The notes beneath the pieces were generated by a model that was not told the origin of the DNA, made no database searches, and was given only the letters and a program-made list of their open reading frames with translations. A DNA stretch of 64,000 bases from Gracilimonas sp. GTDB taxonomy: Bacteria; Bacteroidota; Rhodothermia; Balneolales; Balneolaceae. Each line of letters begins with the position of its first letter. Within the stretch, counting starts at the first letter, position 1. The position numbers and the translations under genes were made by a program. The stretch is taken from assembly GCF_014762685.1 (NCBI RefSeq), contig NZ_JABURM010000006.1, forward strand, positions 360,384-424,383, written 5' to 3'. Shown here one piece after another: positions 45,788 through 55,692 of this stretch.

Positions 45788-46855
45788 ATGGAAAAAGTAA
45801 TTTCAGGCATTCAACAGATTGGTATCGGTATTCCTGATGTTTACAAGGCAACAGAGTGGTACCGAAAATATTTCGGCATGGATATCAAGGTTTTTGAAGA
45901 TGCTGCCACCGCAGAATTAATGCTTCCATATACGGGGGGGAAGCCCCATGACCGCACCGCTATACTTACACTAAACATGAAAGGCGGCGGCGGGTTTGAA
46001 ATCTGGCAATATACCAGCCGAACTCCTCAACCTGCTGATTTTGACCTGATGATTGGAGATCTTGGCATTAACTGTGCCAAAATAAAATCCATAGATGTTC
46101 CGGACACCTTTGAAGAAATGGAAAAAGCAGGCCTGCAGGTTTTAACGTCACTGGAAAAAAGTCCGGCTGGTAATTATAACTTTTTTGTGAAAGATTTTAA
46201 CGGCAATATTTTTCATGTGGTTCAGGGGCACGACTTCTTTAAGAAAAAAACCCCGACATCTACCGGCGGGGTTTCCGGGGCTGTAATTGGCTCCACAGAT
46301 ATTGAAAAATCCCGGACTCTTTACTCTGACATTTTAGGATATAATGAAGTGGTGTATGATGAAACCGGTTCTTTTAGTGATTTCAAGGGGCTGCCCGGCG
46401 GAGAGCACACATTCCGCAGAGTGCTACTCAAACATTCAAAGCCCCGGCAAGGGGGCTTTGGCAAAATGTTTGGCCCTACAGAAATTGAGCTGATTGAGGT
46501 GCATGGAAGAAAACCGCGCAAACTCTTTAAAGATCGTTATTGGGGTGATTTGGGATTCATCCATCTTTGCTTTGATATTCAGGGCATGGATATGCTGGAA
46601 AAAGAACTTGAATCAAACGGCTTCCCATTCACCGTTGACTCTGCCAACAGCTTTGATATGGGAGAAGCCGCCGGCCGGTTTACTTACGTGGAAGACCCCG
46701 ACGGTACCCTCATTGAGTTTGTGGAAACGCACAAAGTACCTATCATGAAAAAGCTTGGATGGTATATTGATATGACCAAGCGTGATCCTGAAAAAAACTT
46801 ACCAAACTGGATCATTAATGCCCTTCGTTTCAGCCGGATGAAACCCCAAAAATAA
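45788..46855 (+). CDS. double VOC (glyoxalase/dioxygenase fold) protein
   Basis: A 355-residue protein with four beta-alpha-beta-beta-beta modules of the vicinal-oxygen-chelate superfamily. The modules start near residues 6, 97, 157 and 258 (QQIGIGIPDVYKATEWY, ..., GFIHLCFDI). The length and double layout resemble 4-hydroxyphenylpyruvate dioxygenase, but the C-terminal HPPD signature is absent. Only part of the metal ligand set is seen. Module 3 has GAVIGS in place of the first histidine, while module 4 has His in FIHL and Glu in LIEFVE. It may be a lyase, isomerase or binding protein. Position beside tyrA and a deiodinase homologue is noted. Confidence 0.7.
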   Translation: MEKVISGIQQIGIGIPDVYKATEWYRKYFGMDIKVFEDAATAELMLPYTGGKPHDRTAILTLNMKGGGGFEIWQYTSRTPQPADFDLMIGDLGINCAKIKSIDVPDTFEEMEKAGLQVLTSLEKSPAGNYNFFVKDFNGNIFHVVQGHDFFKKKTPTSTGGVSGAVIGSTDIEKSRTLYSDILGYNEVVYDETGSFSDFKGLPGGEHTFRRVLLKHSKPRQGGFGKMFGPTEIELIEVHGRKPRKLFKDRYWGDLGFIHLCFDIQGMDMLEKELESNGFPFTVDSANSFDMGEAAGRFTYVEDPDGTLIEFVETHKVPIMKKLGWYIDMTKRDPEKNLPNWIINALRFSRMKPQK

Positions 46856-46896
46856 TTGACTGTTCAGTATTCCCGGATTATTTGAAACAGGATGCT

Positions 46897-48030
46897 TTAT
46901 GCAAACCGATCTGCCAGGCGGTTTATCAGGTATCCGCTTTCCGTTAGCGCTTGAGTTGCAAATTTTCCAAAGAAGTCCGTTACACCTTCAAACTCTTTAA
47001 TAAAGCCCTCTCGATCATTTTTTTCCACTAATTCAGCCAGCTTTTTATGATGATCAAAAAATTTCATCAGTAAGTCTCGCCTTTCTTTGTTGGCAAAAAC
47101 AATGTCTGCATAAAGTTCTGCATCCTGCGCAAAAATACGGCCGGTCATCATTAGTTCAGCCCGATAAATTGGCGAGGAGTAGTCAAGCATATCAGAAGGT
47201 TTCAAGTCATAATGCTCCATAAAAGATCCATGAAGCAGGGCTACAAAGTGGCGTAATCCTTGAACCAAGTGCATTACATGATCATGTTTTTCCGGATCAG
47301 CCTCAATCACCCGCATCCCCCAAAGCTCACATTGATCCTTAAACCAATTTGCTTTTTCTCCGGTTCTCGCATCACAAAAAACCATCAATTGCTTGGATAG
47401 ATTGTGAACATCGGGGCCGTGCATAGGGTGAAGGCCAATTACCGGCCCATCATGTGCCTTGAGCATTGCCAGAATCGGATTGGATTTATTGCTGGTAAAA
47501 TCGGCTAAAATGGTTTCCTTTTTCAGCCGCCCGGTCAGTCGCTCAATCACATTTTCCGTTACATTAATTGGTACGGTAACAATCACCATATGCAGTTTTG
47601 GTGCCATTTCCTCTAATTCATACCAATTCCCTTTATCAATGGAATAAGTTACATGCCCCGTTTGATCTGCAATCCTTTTGTACAATTTCCCCATACCGCC
47701 TTCGCCTCCAATAAACAGAATATGTTTGGGGGCCTCGGTTGCAATGGGGAAGGTTTCCTGAGATTGTGTTGCTCTTGAAGCCGTCATTATCATCCGCAGA
47801 AAATCTTCTGCCCACTCAGGATCAATCCCTTTATTCTTTGCCAAATCTTTAAAGGCCTTGGATTTTTCCTCCTCGCGCGCAGGCACGAAAACCGGAAGCT
47901 GATTTTCAACTTTTCGCCTGATGACATCCCGAACAATTTCACCCCGCTCAGAAAGCAGGTCTAATATCTGTTCATCTATTTCATCAATTCGTTTTCGTGG
48001 TGATTCTAAATCTTTATGTCGGTGAGACAT
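46897..48030 (-). CDS. tyrA: bifunctional chorismate mutase / prephenate dehydrogenase
   Basis: Makes 4-hydroxyphenylpyruvate for tyrosine synthesis. The ATG at 48028-48030 (MSHRHKD) gives 377 residues, close to the E. coli T-protein. An upstream ATG at 48102 adds a low-complexity tail. The N-terminal 95 residues are a chorismate mutase of the AroQ type (RKRIDEIDEQILDLLSERGE with VPAREEEK). The rest is the prephenate dehydrogenase with the Rossmann stretch ILFIGGEGGMGKLYKR and the catalytic histidine region GLHPMHGPDV. It converges with the VOC gene and diverges from uvrB. Confidence 0.92.
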   Translation of the reverse strand: MSHRHKDLESPRKRIDEIDEQILDLLSERGEIVRDVIRRKVENQLPVFVPAREEEKSKAFKDLAKNKGIDPEWAEDFLRMIMTASRATQSQETFPIATEAPKHILFIGGEGGMGKLYKRIADQTGHVTYSIDKGNWYELEEMAPKLHMVIVTVPINVTENVIERLTGRLKKETILADFTSNKSNPILAMLKAHDGPVIGLHPMHGPDVHNLSKQLMVFCDARTGEKANWFKDQCELWGMRVIEADPEKHDHVMHLVQGLRHFVALLHGSFMEHYDLKPSDMLDYSSPIYRAELMMTGRIFAQDAELYADIVFANKERRDLLMKFFDHHKKLAELVEKNDREGFIKEFEGVTDFFGKFATQALTESGYLINRLADRFA

Positions 48031-48235
48031 TTGGTTTGATTGTTTGTTGTTTGTGTATTTGTTATTGGTTCTTTTATAAACGCTCTGGTTTCTGCAATTC
48101 AATACGCCAATAACCCTTAACTGCCATTATGGAATTATATTTCCGCTTTCACGTTTTAGTGATTCCATTGCAAATAACTTATCCATTTTATGGTTTCCTA
48201 AGTTACGTTACAGTTTGTACCTTTAAAAGATATTT

Positions 48236-50287
48236 ATGTCGCAATTCAAACTTCACTCTCCTTACAAACCAGCGGGCGATCAGCCCACCGCCATAGCCGA
48301 GCTCTCGGAGGGCCTTCGTTCCGGTGACAAATTCCAAACTTTGCTGGGAATTACCGGTTCCGGAAAAACCCGTACCGTGGCCAGTGTTATCGAAGAGGTT
48401 CAGAAACCTACTTTGGTAATGAGCCATAACAAAACGCTTGCGGCACAGCTGTATCGCGAGCTTAGTGACTTTTTTCCGGAAAACCGCGTAGAGTTTTTCA
48501 TTTCCTATTACGACTATTACCAGCCGGAAGCGTATATGTCTTCTCAGGATAAGTATATTGAGAAAGACCTTTCCATTAATGAAGAAATTCAGCGTTTACG
48601 TCTTCGCGCCACCAGTTCACTGTTATCCGGGCGGCGTGATGTCATTATTGTTTCTTCCGTGAGCTGTATTTACGGTATCGGTTCCCCCTCAGAATATGAA
48701 AAACTAATCCTGACTTTAAAGACGGGGCAGGAGATTCCGCGGAATACCATCCTTTACGATTTAGTGGATTTGCACTATAACCGTAATGACCTGGAATTTA
48801 AACGCGGTTCCTTTCGTGTCCGCGGTGATGTCATTGATGTATTTCCAGCTTATTCTGATGAAGGGTTGCGTATTACCCAATGGGGCGATGAAATTGAATC
48901 GCTTCAGCTTTTTAATGTGGACGATGGCTCCATCATTGAATCCGTAAATGAATTTCGTGTATACCCGGCATCGCACTATGTTACCACAAAAGAACGACTG
49001 GAAACCTCCATTGATCAGATTCGCGAGGAACTTGAGTGGCGCCGGCAGGTTTTAATTGATGAGGAAAAATTTCTGGAAGCCAAGCGTATTGAGCAGCGTA
49101 CACTTTTTGACATTGAGATGATCCAGGAAATCGGGTATTGCTCCGGAATTGAAAACTATTCGCGCTACCTGAGTGCCCGAAAACCCGGAGAGCGGCCTTA
49201 TTGTTTGCTCGATTATTTCCCGGATGATTTTTTAGTGGTTGTGGACGAAAGTCATCAAACGATCCCACAGATTAATGCCATGTACGGTGGAGATCGCTCC
49301 CGAAAAATGGAATTGGTAGAACACGGGTTTCGGCTTCCCTCTGCTTTGGACAATCGCCCCCTTACTTTTGATGAATGGGAGTCGCTGGTTAACCAGGTTA
49401 TTTTTGTGAGTGCTACGCCCAGTGATTATGAGCTAGAGAAATCGGGCGGTGTTTATACCGAACAGATTATTCGTCCAACCGGGCTTATGGAGCCTGAAAT
49501 TGAAATTCGTCCCCTTGGCAATCAGGTAGATGATTTATTGGCAGAAATTCAGGAACGGGTTGAGAAAAAAGAGCGGGTTTTAGTCATCACTTTGACAAAA
49601 CGATTGAGTGAAGAGCTCAGTGAATATCTAAAAAACCTTGGTGTCAGTGCTGCTTATATGCACAGTGAATTAAATGCCCTTGAAAGAATCGAAGTTTTGT
49701 ATAAATTCCGCCGCGGTGACTTTGACGTATTGGTAGGTATTAACTTGCTTCGTGAGGGAATTGATATTCCCGAATTGAGTTTAGTTGCAATTATGGATGC
49801 TGATAAAGAAGGCTTCCTTCGATCCGAAACTTCACTGTTTCAGATTGTCGGACGGGCAGCCCGAAATGTTGGCGGTAAAGCCATTTTATATGCGGATAAA
49901 ATCACAAAAAGCATTCAAAAAGTTGTTGACGAAACGAAACGAAGACGTAAAGTTCAGGAGGATTACAACAAGAAGCACGGCATCACCCCTGAAACCATCA
50001 AGAAAGAGTTAAAACCTTTGGTTGACCCGGCGTTAATATCTAACAAAAGTTTCGACTTCGCCAAACCGGGTGAAGAAACGGACGATGATGCCCTTGAAGT
50101 GGTAAAAGTTGCTGAAGACGGCATTCAGTATAAAGCAAGTCCGGCGATGAAGGAAGTTACTTTTGAAAACAAAGATAAATTGATTGAGCATCTTCGCGAA
50201 ACCATGTACCATGCTGCGAAAAATATGGAGTTTGAAGAGGCCGCCAGAATCAGAGATCAAATTGCACAACTAGAAGACGAACTATAA
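48236..50287 (+). CDS. uvrB: excinuclease ABC subunit B
   Basis: Helicase-like damage verifier of nucleotide excision repair. The 683-residue product has Walker A GITGSGKT at 38-45. The beta-hairpin stretch ISYYDYYQPEAYM inserts at the lesion, and the Walker B-like VVDESHQT and helicase motifs VSATPSDYE, DVLVGINLLREGID and QIVGRAARN are present. The C-terminal UVR domain (DKLIEHLRETMYHAAKNMEFEEAA by pattern) closes it. uvrA is in the same window but not linked in an operon. The methyltransferase gene follows 9 bases later. Confidence 0.97.
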   Translation: MSQFKLHSPYKPAGDQPTAIAELSEGLRSGDKFQTLLGITGSGKTRTVASVIEEVQKPTLVMSHNKTLAAQLYRELSDFFPENRVEFFISYYDYYQPEAYMSSQDKYIEKDLSINEEIQRLRLRATSSLLSGRRDVIIVSSVSCIYGIGSPSEYEKLILTLKTGQEIPRNTILYDLVDLHYNRNDLEFKRGSFRVRGDVIDVFPAYSDEGLRITQWGDEIESLQLFNVDDGSIIESVNEFRVYPASHYVTTKERLETSIDQIREELEWRRQVLIDEEKFLEAKRIEQRTLFDIEMIQEIGYCSGIENYSRYLSARKPGERPYCLLDYFPDDFLVVVDESHQTIPQINAMYGGDRSRKMELVEHGFRLPSALDNRPLTFDEWESLVNQVIFVSATPSDYELEKSGGVYTEQIIRPTGLMEPEIEIRPLGNQVDDLLAEIQERVEKKERVLVITLTKRLSEELSEYLKNLGVSAAYMHSELNALERIEVLYKFRRGDFDVLVGINLLREGIDIPELSLVAIMDADKEGFLRSETSLFQIVGRAARNVGGKAILYADKITKSIQKVVDETKRRRKVQEDYNKKHGITPETIKKELKPLVDPALISNKSFDFAKPGEETDDDALEVVKVAEDGIQYKASPAMKEVTFENKDKLIEHLRETMYHAAKNMEFEEAARIRDQIAQLEDEL

Positions 50288-50296
50288 TTAGCATTC

Positions 50297-50854
50297 ATGA
50301 ACGGAACCATCACATTTCTAAAATCTTTTGTAAAAGATAAAGACGTTGCCTCCATCACGCCTTCTTCTAAATATTGCGTGCGAAAATTATGTGAGCATAT
50401 TGATTTTGCATCCACAAATGTAATTGTTGAATACGGTGGGGGAACCGGGGTTTTCACCAAAGAGTTTTTAAAAAAAATGCGTCCTGATGCTAAACTTTTT
50501 GTTTTCGAGACCAATGATAATTTCTACAAAAAGTTAAATGCGATTGATGACGAGCGGCTTACAGTTTTTCATAAAACCGTGGAAGATATTTTGAACTTAT
50601 TGCCCGAAGATCTTCTCGGCTCGGTCGACCATGTGGTTTCCGGGATCCCCTTTTCCTTTTTTGACTGGAACATGAAGATCGATATTCTAACTAAAACTAA
50701 AGCTGTTTTACGGCCTCAGGGTTCTTTTTTAGCTTACCAAACTTCGGGACATTTGAAAGAACCGCTAACTGAATCGTTTGGAAATTATACCACTGAGTTC
50801 TGCTGGAAAAACATTCCGCCTTATTTCATTTACGATGCCGTAAATAATGGCTAA
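50297..50854 (+). CDS. class I SAM methyltransferase, PmtA/rRNA dimethylase-like
   Basis: A 185-residue methyltransferase. Motif I is VEYGGGTGVFT (near residue 48), preceded by the phospholipid N-methyltransferase-like ASITPSSKYCVRKLCEHI. The motif IV-like region has VSGIPFSFF. The overall pattern resembles PmtA phosphatidylethanolamine N-methyltransferase more than ribosomal dimethylases, but the catalytic target is uncertain. It begins 9 bases after uvrB and is likely transcribed with it. It is convergent with the DUF308-like gene. Confidence 0.78.
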   Translation: MNGTITFLKSFVKDKDVASITPSSKYCVRKLCEHIDFASTNVIVEYGGGTGVFTKEFLKKMRPDAKLFVFETNDNFYKKLNAIDDERLTVFHKTVEDILNLLPEDLLGSVDHVVSGIPFSFFDWNMKIDILTKTKAVLRPQGSFLAYQTSGHLKEPLTESFGNYTTEFCWKNIPPYFIYDAVNNG

Positions 50855-50862
50855 TGTAATCC

Positions 50863-51348
50863 TCATTCGATAATTATCTCCCCATCACGTGTCTCTTTGG
50901 GCCCCTTATTCTTCCATTCTTTGTAGAATTGGATAAGATTAGTGACGGCATAAACCAACATAAAAAAGGCGATAAAATAGGCCACAGAGTCAGGGTTCAT
51001 TACAATAAGAACGGCGATGATCAAAGTTAAAATCCCCAAGAAACTTAACTGAAAAGAGAAGAGCATAATCAGCCCGAATAATCCCAGGAAACCGGCAAAG
51101 GTAAAGGGAATTAGTTCCGGAAAAATAAAGATTAACGCTCCGGCTACGATAGGCAAAGCTGCTACTGCCCCCGGAAATTTAAATGCCAGAAACATCAGTC
51201 CAAGTGCCAGCAGGTACCCTCCCGCAATCAGATACAAAAAATTTGGGAAAACCAACGTTAATATGCCGGTTGCCAGTGTAAGCAACGCATTTATGAGCTG
51301 CCTTTCTTTGGACTTTCGCTGCGTATTTATCTGAAAATTTATAAACAT
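50863..51348 (-). CDS. DUF308/HdeD-like membrane protein
   Basis: A 161-residue protein. After a basic N-terminus (QINTQRKSKERQ) come about six closely spaced hydrophobic helices, and a hydrophilic charged C-terminus ends in DGEIIIE. This is the layout of DUF308/HdeD-type membrane proteins, linked to acid stress in enterobacteria, but the function here is unknown. It overlaps nothing and converges with the methyltransferase gene, with an 8-base gap. Confidence 0.65.
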   Translation of the reverse strand: MFINFQINTQRKSKERQLINALLTLATGILTLVFPNFLYLIAGGYLLALGLMFLAFKFPGAVAALPIVAGALIFIFPELIPFTFAGFLGLFGLIMLFSFQLSFLGILTLIIAVLIVMNPDSVAYFIAFFMLVYAVTNLIQFYKEWKNKGPKETRDGEIIIE

Positions 51349-51400
51349 CTTTTTTTAAATAATTTCTATGGTCGTTTTATGAATATAAAATAGTTTGCCT

Positions 51401-52555
51401 TCATTTTTTTTCTTTAAGGCCGTAACGAACCACATATTCTTCGCCCATATTTCCTGTAACAACCGCCACTACTTTATCTCCTTTTGCATCTTTGAAATTC
51501 ACGTTTAAAGGCAGTGATACGGTCGCATAATAGCTTCCATTAGGCATAAAAACATCGAAAGTTGGGGGTTCCCACCAATTACTTTCGGGGTTATTAGTTG
51601 AGTTTATTCTCATATCCGTGAGTTCCGCTACCGCATATCTCCAAACCCAAATTCTTCCTTCCCTGTCTGTAAAAATCTGCCTGAAAGCCGGTTTATAGTC
51701 CGGAACAACACTTTCAGCTCCTCTTTGAGCAAAAACCTTTGTCCAGGCTTCCCATTGTTTTTTTTCTTCCGGATGCAAAGGAACTGGTTCAAATTCCTGG
51801 CTTATAGCCTTATCCGGCCTTTCTTTATTCAAAAACTCAATTTCATACTTGTTGTTGTCCTCTGCATAAACGATATAATTTTCTGAACTCATTGTACTTC
51901 TGGGCTCGGTAATAAATGCGTGATTACTACCCTGTGCAGTAAAAAGGACGAATGTTAACGGGCGGTCAACTTCATCTCTCGGAACTTCCAGGGTATCTAT
52001 TATTTCTCCTTCCGGGGAAACTTTAAGCCAACCAAACTGCCAGTTTGGCTCATCGGGGTTTCTGTTGATCCTTGTCTTTACATAGAACTCTCCAGTTTTG
52101 CCAACTTCAAATAAATCCGGGGCATTCAATGTAGAATTCACTGTATGCGTTTCTAAATATGTTCCTACAGCACTATACACACTAATATTTGTCAATCCAA
52201 CATTCCAAATGGCTAACCTTCCATCCTGAAAAGCTTTCATCCCGCTTATGAATGTATACTCCCCAGGCCCTCTACCTTCTCTTCCAATATTCTTGATGAA
52301 TTTTCCGTCTTTATCATACATCCTGACAATCGGGCCTTGTTGATCCCCTACAAACATCCTGCCTTCAGTTCCTAAAGCAACCTCTTTTATGTTACCAAAC
52401 ATATAGTTTTCATCGCCATCCTCCGTGCCGATTCTCAGCTCTTCATGTGCAATGAGTATTCGTTCTGTATTTGTACTGCCTCTTTCAGGTTCTGAGGAGC
52501 ATCCAAAAGACACCGTTATTACTGAGAATAATAGTAGTGATATGCTGAAGCGCAT
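51401..52555 (-). CDS. 6-bladed beta-propeller lipoprotein
   Basis: A 384-residue exported protein. A lipoprotein signal peptide ends at Cys19 (VSFGC). The rest has propeller-blade repeats (GRMFVGDQQGPIVRMYDKDG, FIKNIGREGRGPGEY, LEVPRDEVDRPL) of the Bacteroidota 6-bladed propeller family (BF2993/NHL-like). Some family members bind polysaccharides or lie near outer-membrane transporters. None of those genes is adjacent here. It lies 71 bases downstream of the MarR gene on the same strand. The ligand is unknown. Confidence 0.8.
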   Translation of the reverse strand: MRFSISLLLFSVITVSFGCSSEPERGSTNTERILIAHEELRIGTEDGDENYMFGNIKEVALGTEGRMFVGDQQGPIVRMYDKDGKFIKNIGREGRGPGEYTFISGMKAFQDGRLAIWNVGLTNISVYSAVGTYLETHTVNSTLNAPDLFEVGKTGEFYVKTRINRNPDEPNWQFGWLKVSPEGEIIDTLEVPRDEVDRPLTFVLFTAQGSNHAFITEPRSTMSSENYIVYAEDNNKYEIEFLNKERPDKAISQEFEPVPLHPEEKKQWEAWTKVFAQRGAESVVPDYKPAFRQIFTDREGRIWVWRYAVAELTDMRINSTNNPESNWWEPPTFDVFMPNGSYYATVSLPLNVNFKDAKGDKVVAVVTGNMGEEYVVRYGLKEKK

Positions 52556-52626
52556 GGTACCTCCATTTCAATTCTTTGACCTTCTTAAATAAGAAATTTT
52601 TAAGAAAGTTAAATGCTTTTTAGAGG

Positions 52627-53079
52627 CTACTTTTCTTTACCAACCCCAAGTTTCTTACAAATAGATGCCAACTGTTCCTTTTCGTCGGAGGTTAACACCG
52701 AGAACTCTTCTTTTATTCTGGCTAAGTGCTGGGGGAAAAAATCTTCAATGAAATCACGGCCTTTTTTTGTGAGGCTAATAATAACGGCTCTTCGGTCTTT
52801 GGGATCGGTTTTTTTTTCAACCAGGCCATTTTTCTGCAGGTTGTCAATGACCAGGGTAATATTGCCACCGCTTTTCAATAGCTTTTGCCCCAGCTCTCTT
52901 TGGTTTAACGGACCTAAATGAAGCAATGCCTCTAACGTACCGAACTGACTTACTGTAAGATTTGCATCTGAAAGGTGGCGGGAAAGGCGTCCGTTTACAC
53001 TTTCACTGGCACGAGTTAGTTTAATAAACGCATTCAGCGTCTTCTGCTCTTCTTTACTGCCCTTAAAATGTGTTCCCAT
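52627..53079 (-). CDS. MarR family transcriptional regulator
   Basis: A 150-residue winged-helix regulator. The MarR pattern is clear, with TVSQFGTLEALLHLGPLNQR (helices 2-3), then GQKLLKSGGNITLVIDNLQ (recognition helix) and the wing GLVEKKTDPKDRRAVIISLT. MarR proteins respond to phenolic ligands or oxidants and often repress neighbours. It may act on the propeller gene just downstream or on itself, but no operator was identified. A 53-base gap separates it from xth upstream on the same strand. Confidence 0.9.
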   Translation of the reverse strand: MGTHFKGSKEEQKTLNAFIKLTRASESVNGRLSRHLSDANLTVSQFGTLEALLHLGPLNQRELGQKLLKSGGNITLVIDNLQKNGLVEKKTDPKDRRAVIISLTKKGRDFIEDFFPQHLARIKEEFSVLTSDEKEQLASICKKLGVGKEK

Positions 53080-53132
53080 AATTTCAGTTTGTTTTCTATA
53101 GGGTTAACCGTATCCCATCACAAGGCGTTCAT

Positions 53133-53900
53133 TTACAGGTCATAAATGACACTTACAGGGGCATGATCTGAGATATCCCACTTCATTTCAATTTCGGCTT
53201 TTCTTGCTTTTTCTGCCAGTGCAGGGGTGGCTAAATGATAATCAATTCTCCAGCCTTTGTTCCTTTCCTTCGAGGCAGCTCTATAGCTCCACCAACTATA
53301 CAAGTCTGTTTTATTTGGGTGTAGATTTCTAAATACATCTTCGTACCCAACATTCAAAAATTCTGACACCCACTCACGCTCCTCCGGCAAAAAGCCGGAG
53401 GTTCTGTGCTGTTTATCCGGATTGTGTATATCAATTTCAGTATGACAGATATTAATGTCCCCGCAAAAAACCGTGGGTTTACTATCTTCTCTTAGCTGCG
53501 TTCCGAACCGAATAAACTTCTCCAGGAAATCCATTTTCATATCTTGCCGGATATCACCGGTCGTTCCGCTTGGCGCATAAACGCTAAATACCCTGTAAGA
53601 TTCAAATTCAGCCATCAGCACCCGCCCTTCACTGTCTATCCAGTCTACCCCCAGTCCTTCCTCAACTTTAATGGGCTTTTCTTTGGAATAAATAGCAACC
53701 CCGGAATATCCTTTTTTTTCTGCTACATGATAGGCTTCATGGTAATCAAGCTCTCTTACTTCATCGGGGACTTGCGTTTCCAGCGCCCTTAGCTCCTGAA
53801 TACAAATCACATCGGGCTTACTTTCTTCAACCCAATTTACAAATCCCTTTCGGTGTGCGGCCCTGATTCCATTTACGTTATACGAACTTATTTTAACCAA
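53133..53900 (-). CDS. xth: exodeoxyribonuclease III
   Basis: AP endonuclease/3'-5' exonuclease of base excision repair. The 255-residue product matches the exonuclease III family: SSYNVNGIRAA at the N-terminus, ICIQELRA with the metal-binding glutamate, CGDINI with the catalytic Asp/Asn, and the final SDHAPV with the catalytic histidine. It starts 5 bases after tyrS and is probably part of the tyrS-led unit. Confidence 0.93.
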   Translation of the reverse strand: MVKISSYNVNGIRAAHRKGFVNWVEESKPDVICIQELRALETQVPDEVRELDYHEAYHVAEKKGYSGVAIYSKEKPIKVEEGLGVDWIDSEGRVLMAEFESYRVFSVYAPSGTTGDIRQDMKMDFLEKFIRFGTQLREDSKPTVFCGDINICHTEIDIHNPDKQHRTSGFLPEEREWVSEFLNVGYEDVFRNLHPNKTDLYSWWSYRAASKERNKGWRIDYHLATPALAEKARKAEIEMKWDISDHAPVSVIYDL

Positions 53901-53905
53901 ACCGA

Positions 53906-55120
53906 CTATTTTGCTTTTAGAATTCCAAAATTTCTCTTTCCAACTTTCAACGCAAACTCATCTCCCTCTGAAAAAGTGAGTGTATAGTTTTTGTCCGTAA
54001 CTTTTTTGTCGTCAATACTGATTCCGCCCTGCTTTATCATCCGCTTGGTCTCTCCGTTACTCGGTGAAAAACCGGTTTCTGCCACGATATCCAGCAGACG
54101 AATTTCCTGACCTGTCTCAAAGAAAAACTCAGGAGCGTCATCAGGCACTTCTTTGTTGATAACGGTTTGTTCGAAATGATTTTTAGCTGCTTTGGCCGCT
54201 TCTTCTCCGTGATACATTCTCACAATGGTGAATGCCAGGTCGTGTTTTGCATTACGAGGGTCGGATTCGATCTTTTCTTTGATCGCCGGAAGTTTCGCCG
54301 TTTCTACATCTGTTACCAATTCATAATAGGTGTAGATTAAATCATCGGGGATAGAAAGAGCTTTCCCATACATATCATTCGGCGGCTCATTGATCCCAAT
54401 GTAGTTATCATAAGACTTCGACATTTTTGCTGAGCCATCGGTGCCAACCAAAAGCGGCATCATCAGGCAAACCTGAGGCTCTTGACCATCTTCTTTTTGA
54501 AGCTGACGGCCTACAAGTAAATTAAATTTCTGATCTGTTCCCCCTAACTCAACATCTGATTTAAGATGAACGGAATCTTGTCCCTGCGCAAGTGGATATA
54601 AAAATTCATGAAGAGAAATAGGTTCGTTTTTCTCAAAACGCTTGGAGAAATCATCCCGCTCTATCATCCGGGCCACCGTCAATTTGGAAGATAATTTCAC
54701 CACATCCATGAAATTCATTTCACCCAGCCAATCATTGTTATTGGTGAGAGTGAGCTTACTTTCATCCAAAATACTGTTGGCTTGTTCAATATAGGTTTGG
54801 GCATTTTCATTTACTTCCTCCGGCGTGAGTGGCGGACGGGTTTTGTTTTGCCCGGTGGGATCCCCGATCATTGCAGTAAATCCACCAATAATCAATATTA
54901 CCTCATGTCCCAAATCCTGAAATTGTCTCATTTTTCTCAGGATGACCGAGTGCCCCAAGTGCAAGTCCGGCCGCGTAGGATCAACTCCCAACTTGATCTT
55001 AAGGGGTTTGTTTTCCTTTTTGGATCTTTTGAGTTTTTTAATGAGTTCTTCTTCAGGAACAATTTCGACCGTACCGCGACGGATAATTTCCAATTGTTCT
55101 TCAACAGATTTAAATGACAT
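53906..55120 (-). CDS. tyrS: tyrosyl-tRNA synthetase
   Basis: Class I synthetase that charges tRNA-Tyr. The 404-residue product has HLGHS (HIGH) at 54-58, [19 protein letters not shown] and the KMSKS motif in [11 protein letters not shown] (near 235). A C-terminal S4-like RNA-binding domain ([16 protein letters not shown], near residue 345) follows. It is preceded by cvpA and followed by xth, all minus strand with gaps of about 5 bases, so one operon is likely. Confidence 0.95.
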   Translation of the reverse strand: MSFKSVEEQLEIIRRGTVEIVPEEELIKKLKRSKKENKPLKIKLGVDPTRPDLHLGHSVILRKMRQFQDLGHEVILIIGGFTAMIGDPTGQNKTRPPLTPEEVNENAQTYIEQANSILDESKLTLTNNNDWLGEMNFMDVVKLSSKLTVARMIERDDFSKRFEKNEPISLHEFLYPLAQGQDSVHLKSDVELGGTDQKFNLLVGRQLQKEDGQEPQVCLMMPLLVGTDGSAKMSKSYDNYIGINEPPNDMYGKALSIPDDLIYTYYELVTDVETAKLPAIKEKIESDPRNAKHDLAFTIVRMYHGEEAAKAAKNHFEQTVINKEVPDDAPEFFFETGQEIRLLDIVAETGFSPSNGETKRMIKQGGISIDDKKVTDKNYTLTFSEGDEFALKVGKRNFGILKAK

Positions 55121-55125
55121 TTTGA

Positions 55126-55686
55126 TTAATTATCGTTTAAGAATGGGATGTTTTCTAATGGGTTATGTTCGCTAATATTTGCTTTGAGCGTTTCCGTATA
55201 ATTTTCTGCTCCTGGATAGATAAAAGCAACCGCATTATAGGTCAGCGGGGCTAAATAGATAACGGCGGGATATAAATAAGATTTATTTCGCGCCTTGTCC
55301 CCCGGCACATTAAATCCGGCTAAAAGTAAAAGGACTGCACTAACTACCAAGCCGCTTTTCAAAGCTCCAAAAGCAGCCCCCAGAATTCTGTTTACCATGC
55401 TTAGTTTCACGGCTTTTAATAATTCCTTTGTAGCGTAAGCAATCAAGGCTACAACACCCAGGGTACCAATAAACAAAATGGCTCCGGAGACAAAAGGAAC
55501 GTAAGAAGCTCCTTCTTCAAACATGGGAGCCAGGATTCCCGTAAAAGCGTCAAGATAATTGAAGGTCAAAAATATGGCGAGGATTATGCCTGCAATGTTA
55601 AGCACTTCTTTAACCAACCCATTGACCGCACCTTTATAACCGAAATAAAGCAGGGGTACAGCAATAATGAGGTCCAGGATTAGCAT
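55126..55686 (-). CDS. cvpA: CvpA family membrane protein
   Basis: A 186-residue protein with four predicted membrane helices. The stretch [21 protein letters not shown] and the glycine-rich [17 protein letters not shown] fit the CvpA (colicin V production) family, which is widely conserved and linked to envelope stress tolerance. It lies between yqeY and tyrS (gaps of 5-6 bases) in a minus-strand run. Confidence 0.85.
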   Translation of the reverse strand: MLILDLIIAVPLLYFGYKGAVNGLVKEVLNIAGIILAIFLTFNYLDAFTGILAPMFEEGASYVPFVSGAILFIGTLGVVALIAYATKELLKAVKLSMVNRILGAAFGALKSGLVVSAVLLLLAGFNVPGDKARNKSYLYPAVIYLAPLTYNAVAFIYPGAENYTETLKANISEHNPLENIPFLNDN

Positions 55687-55692
55687 TTCCTA

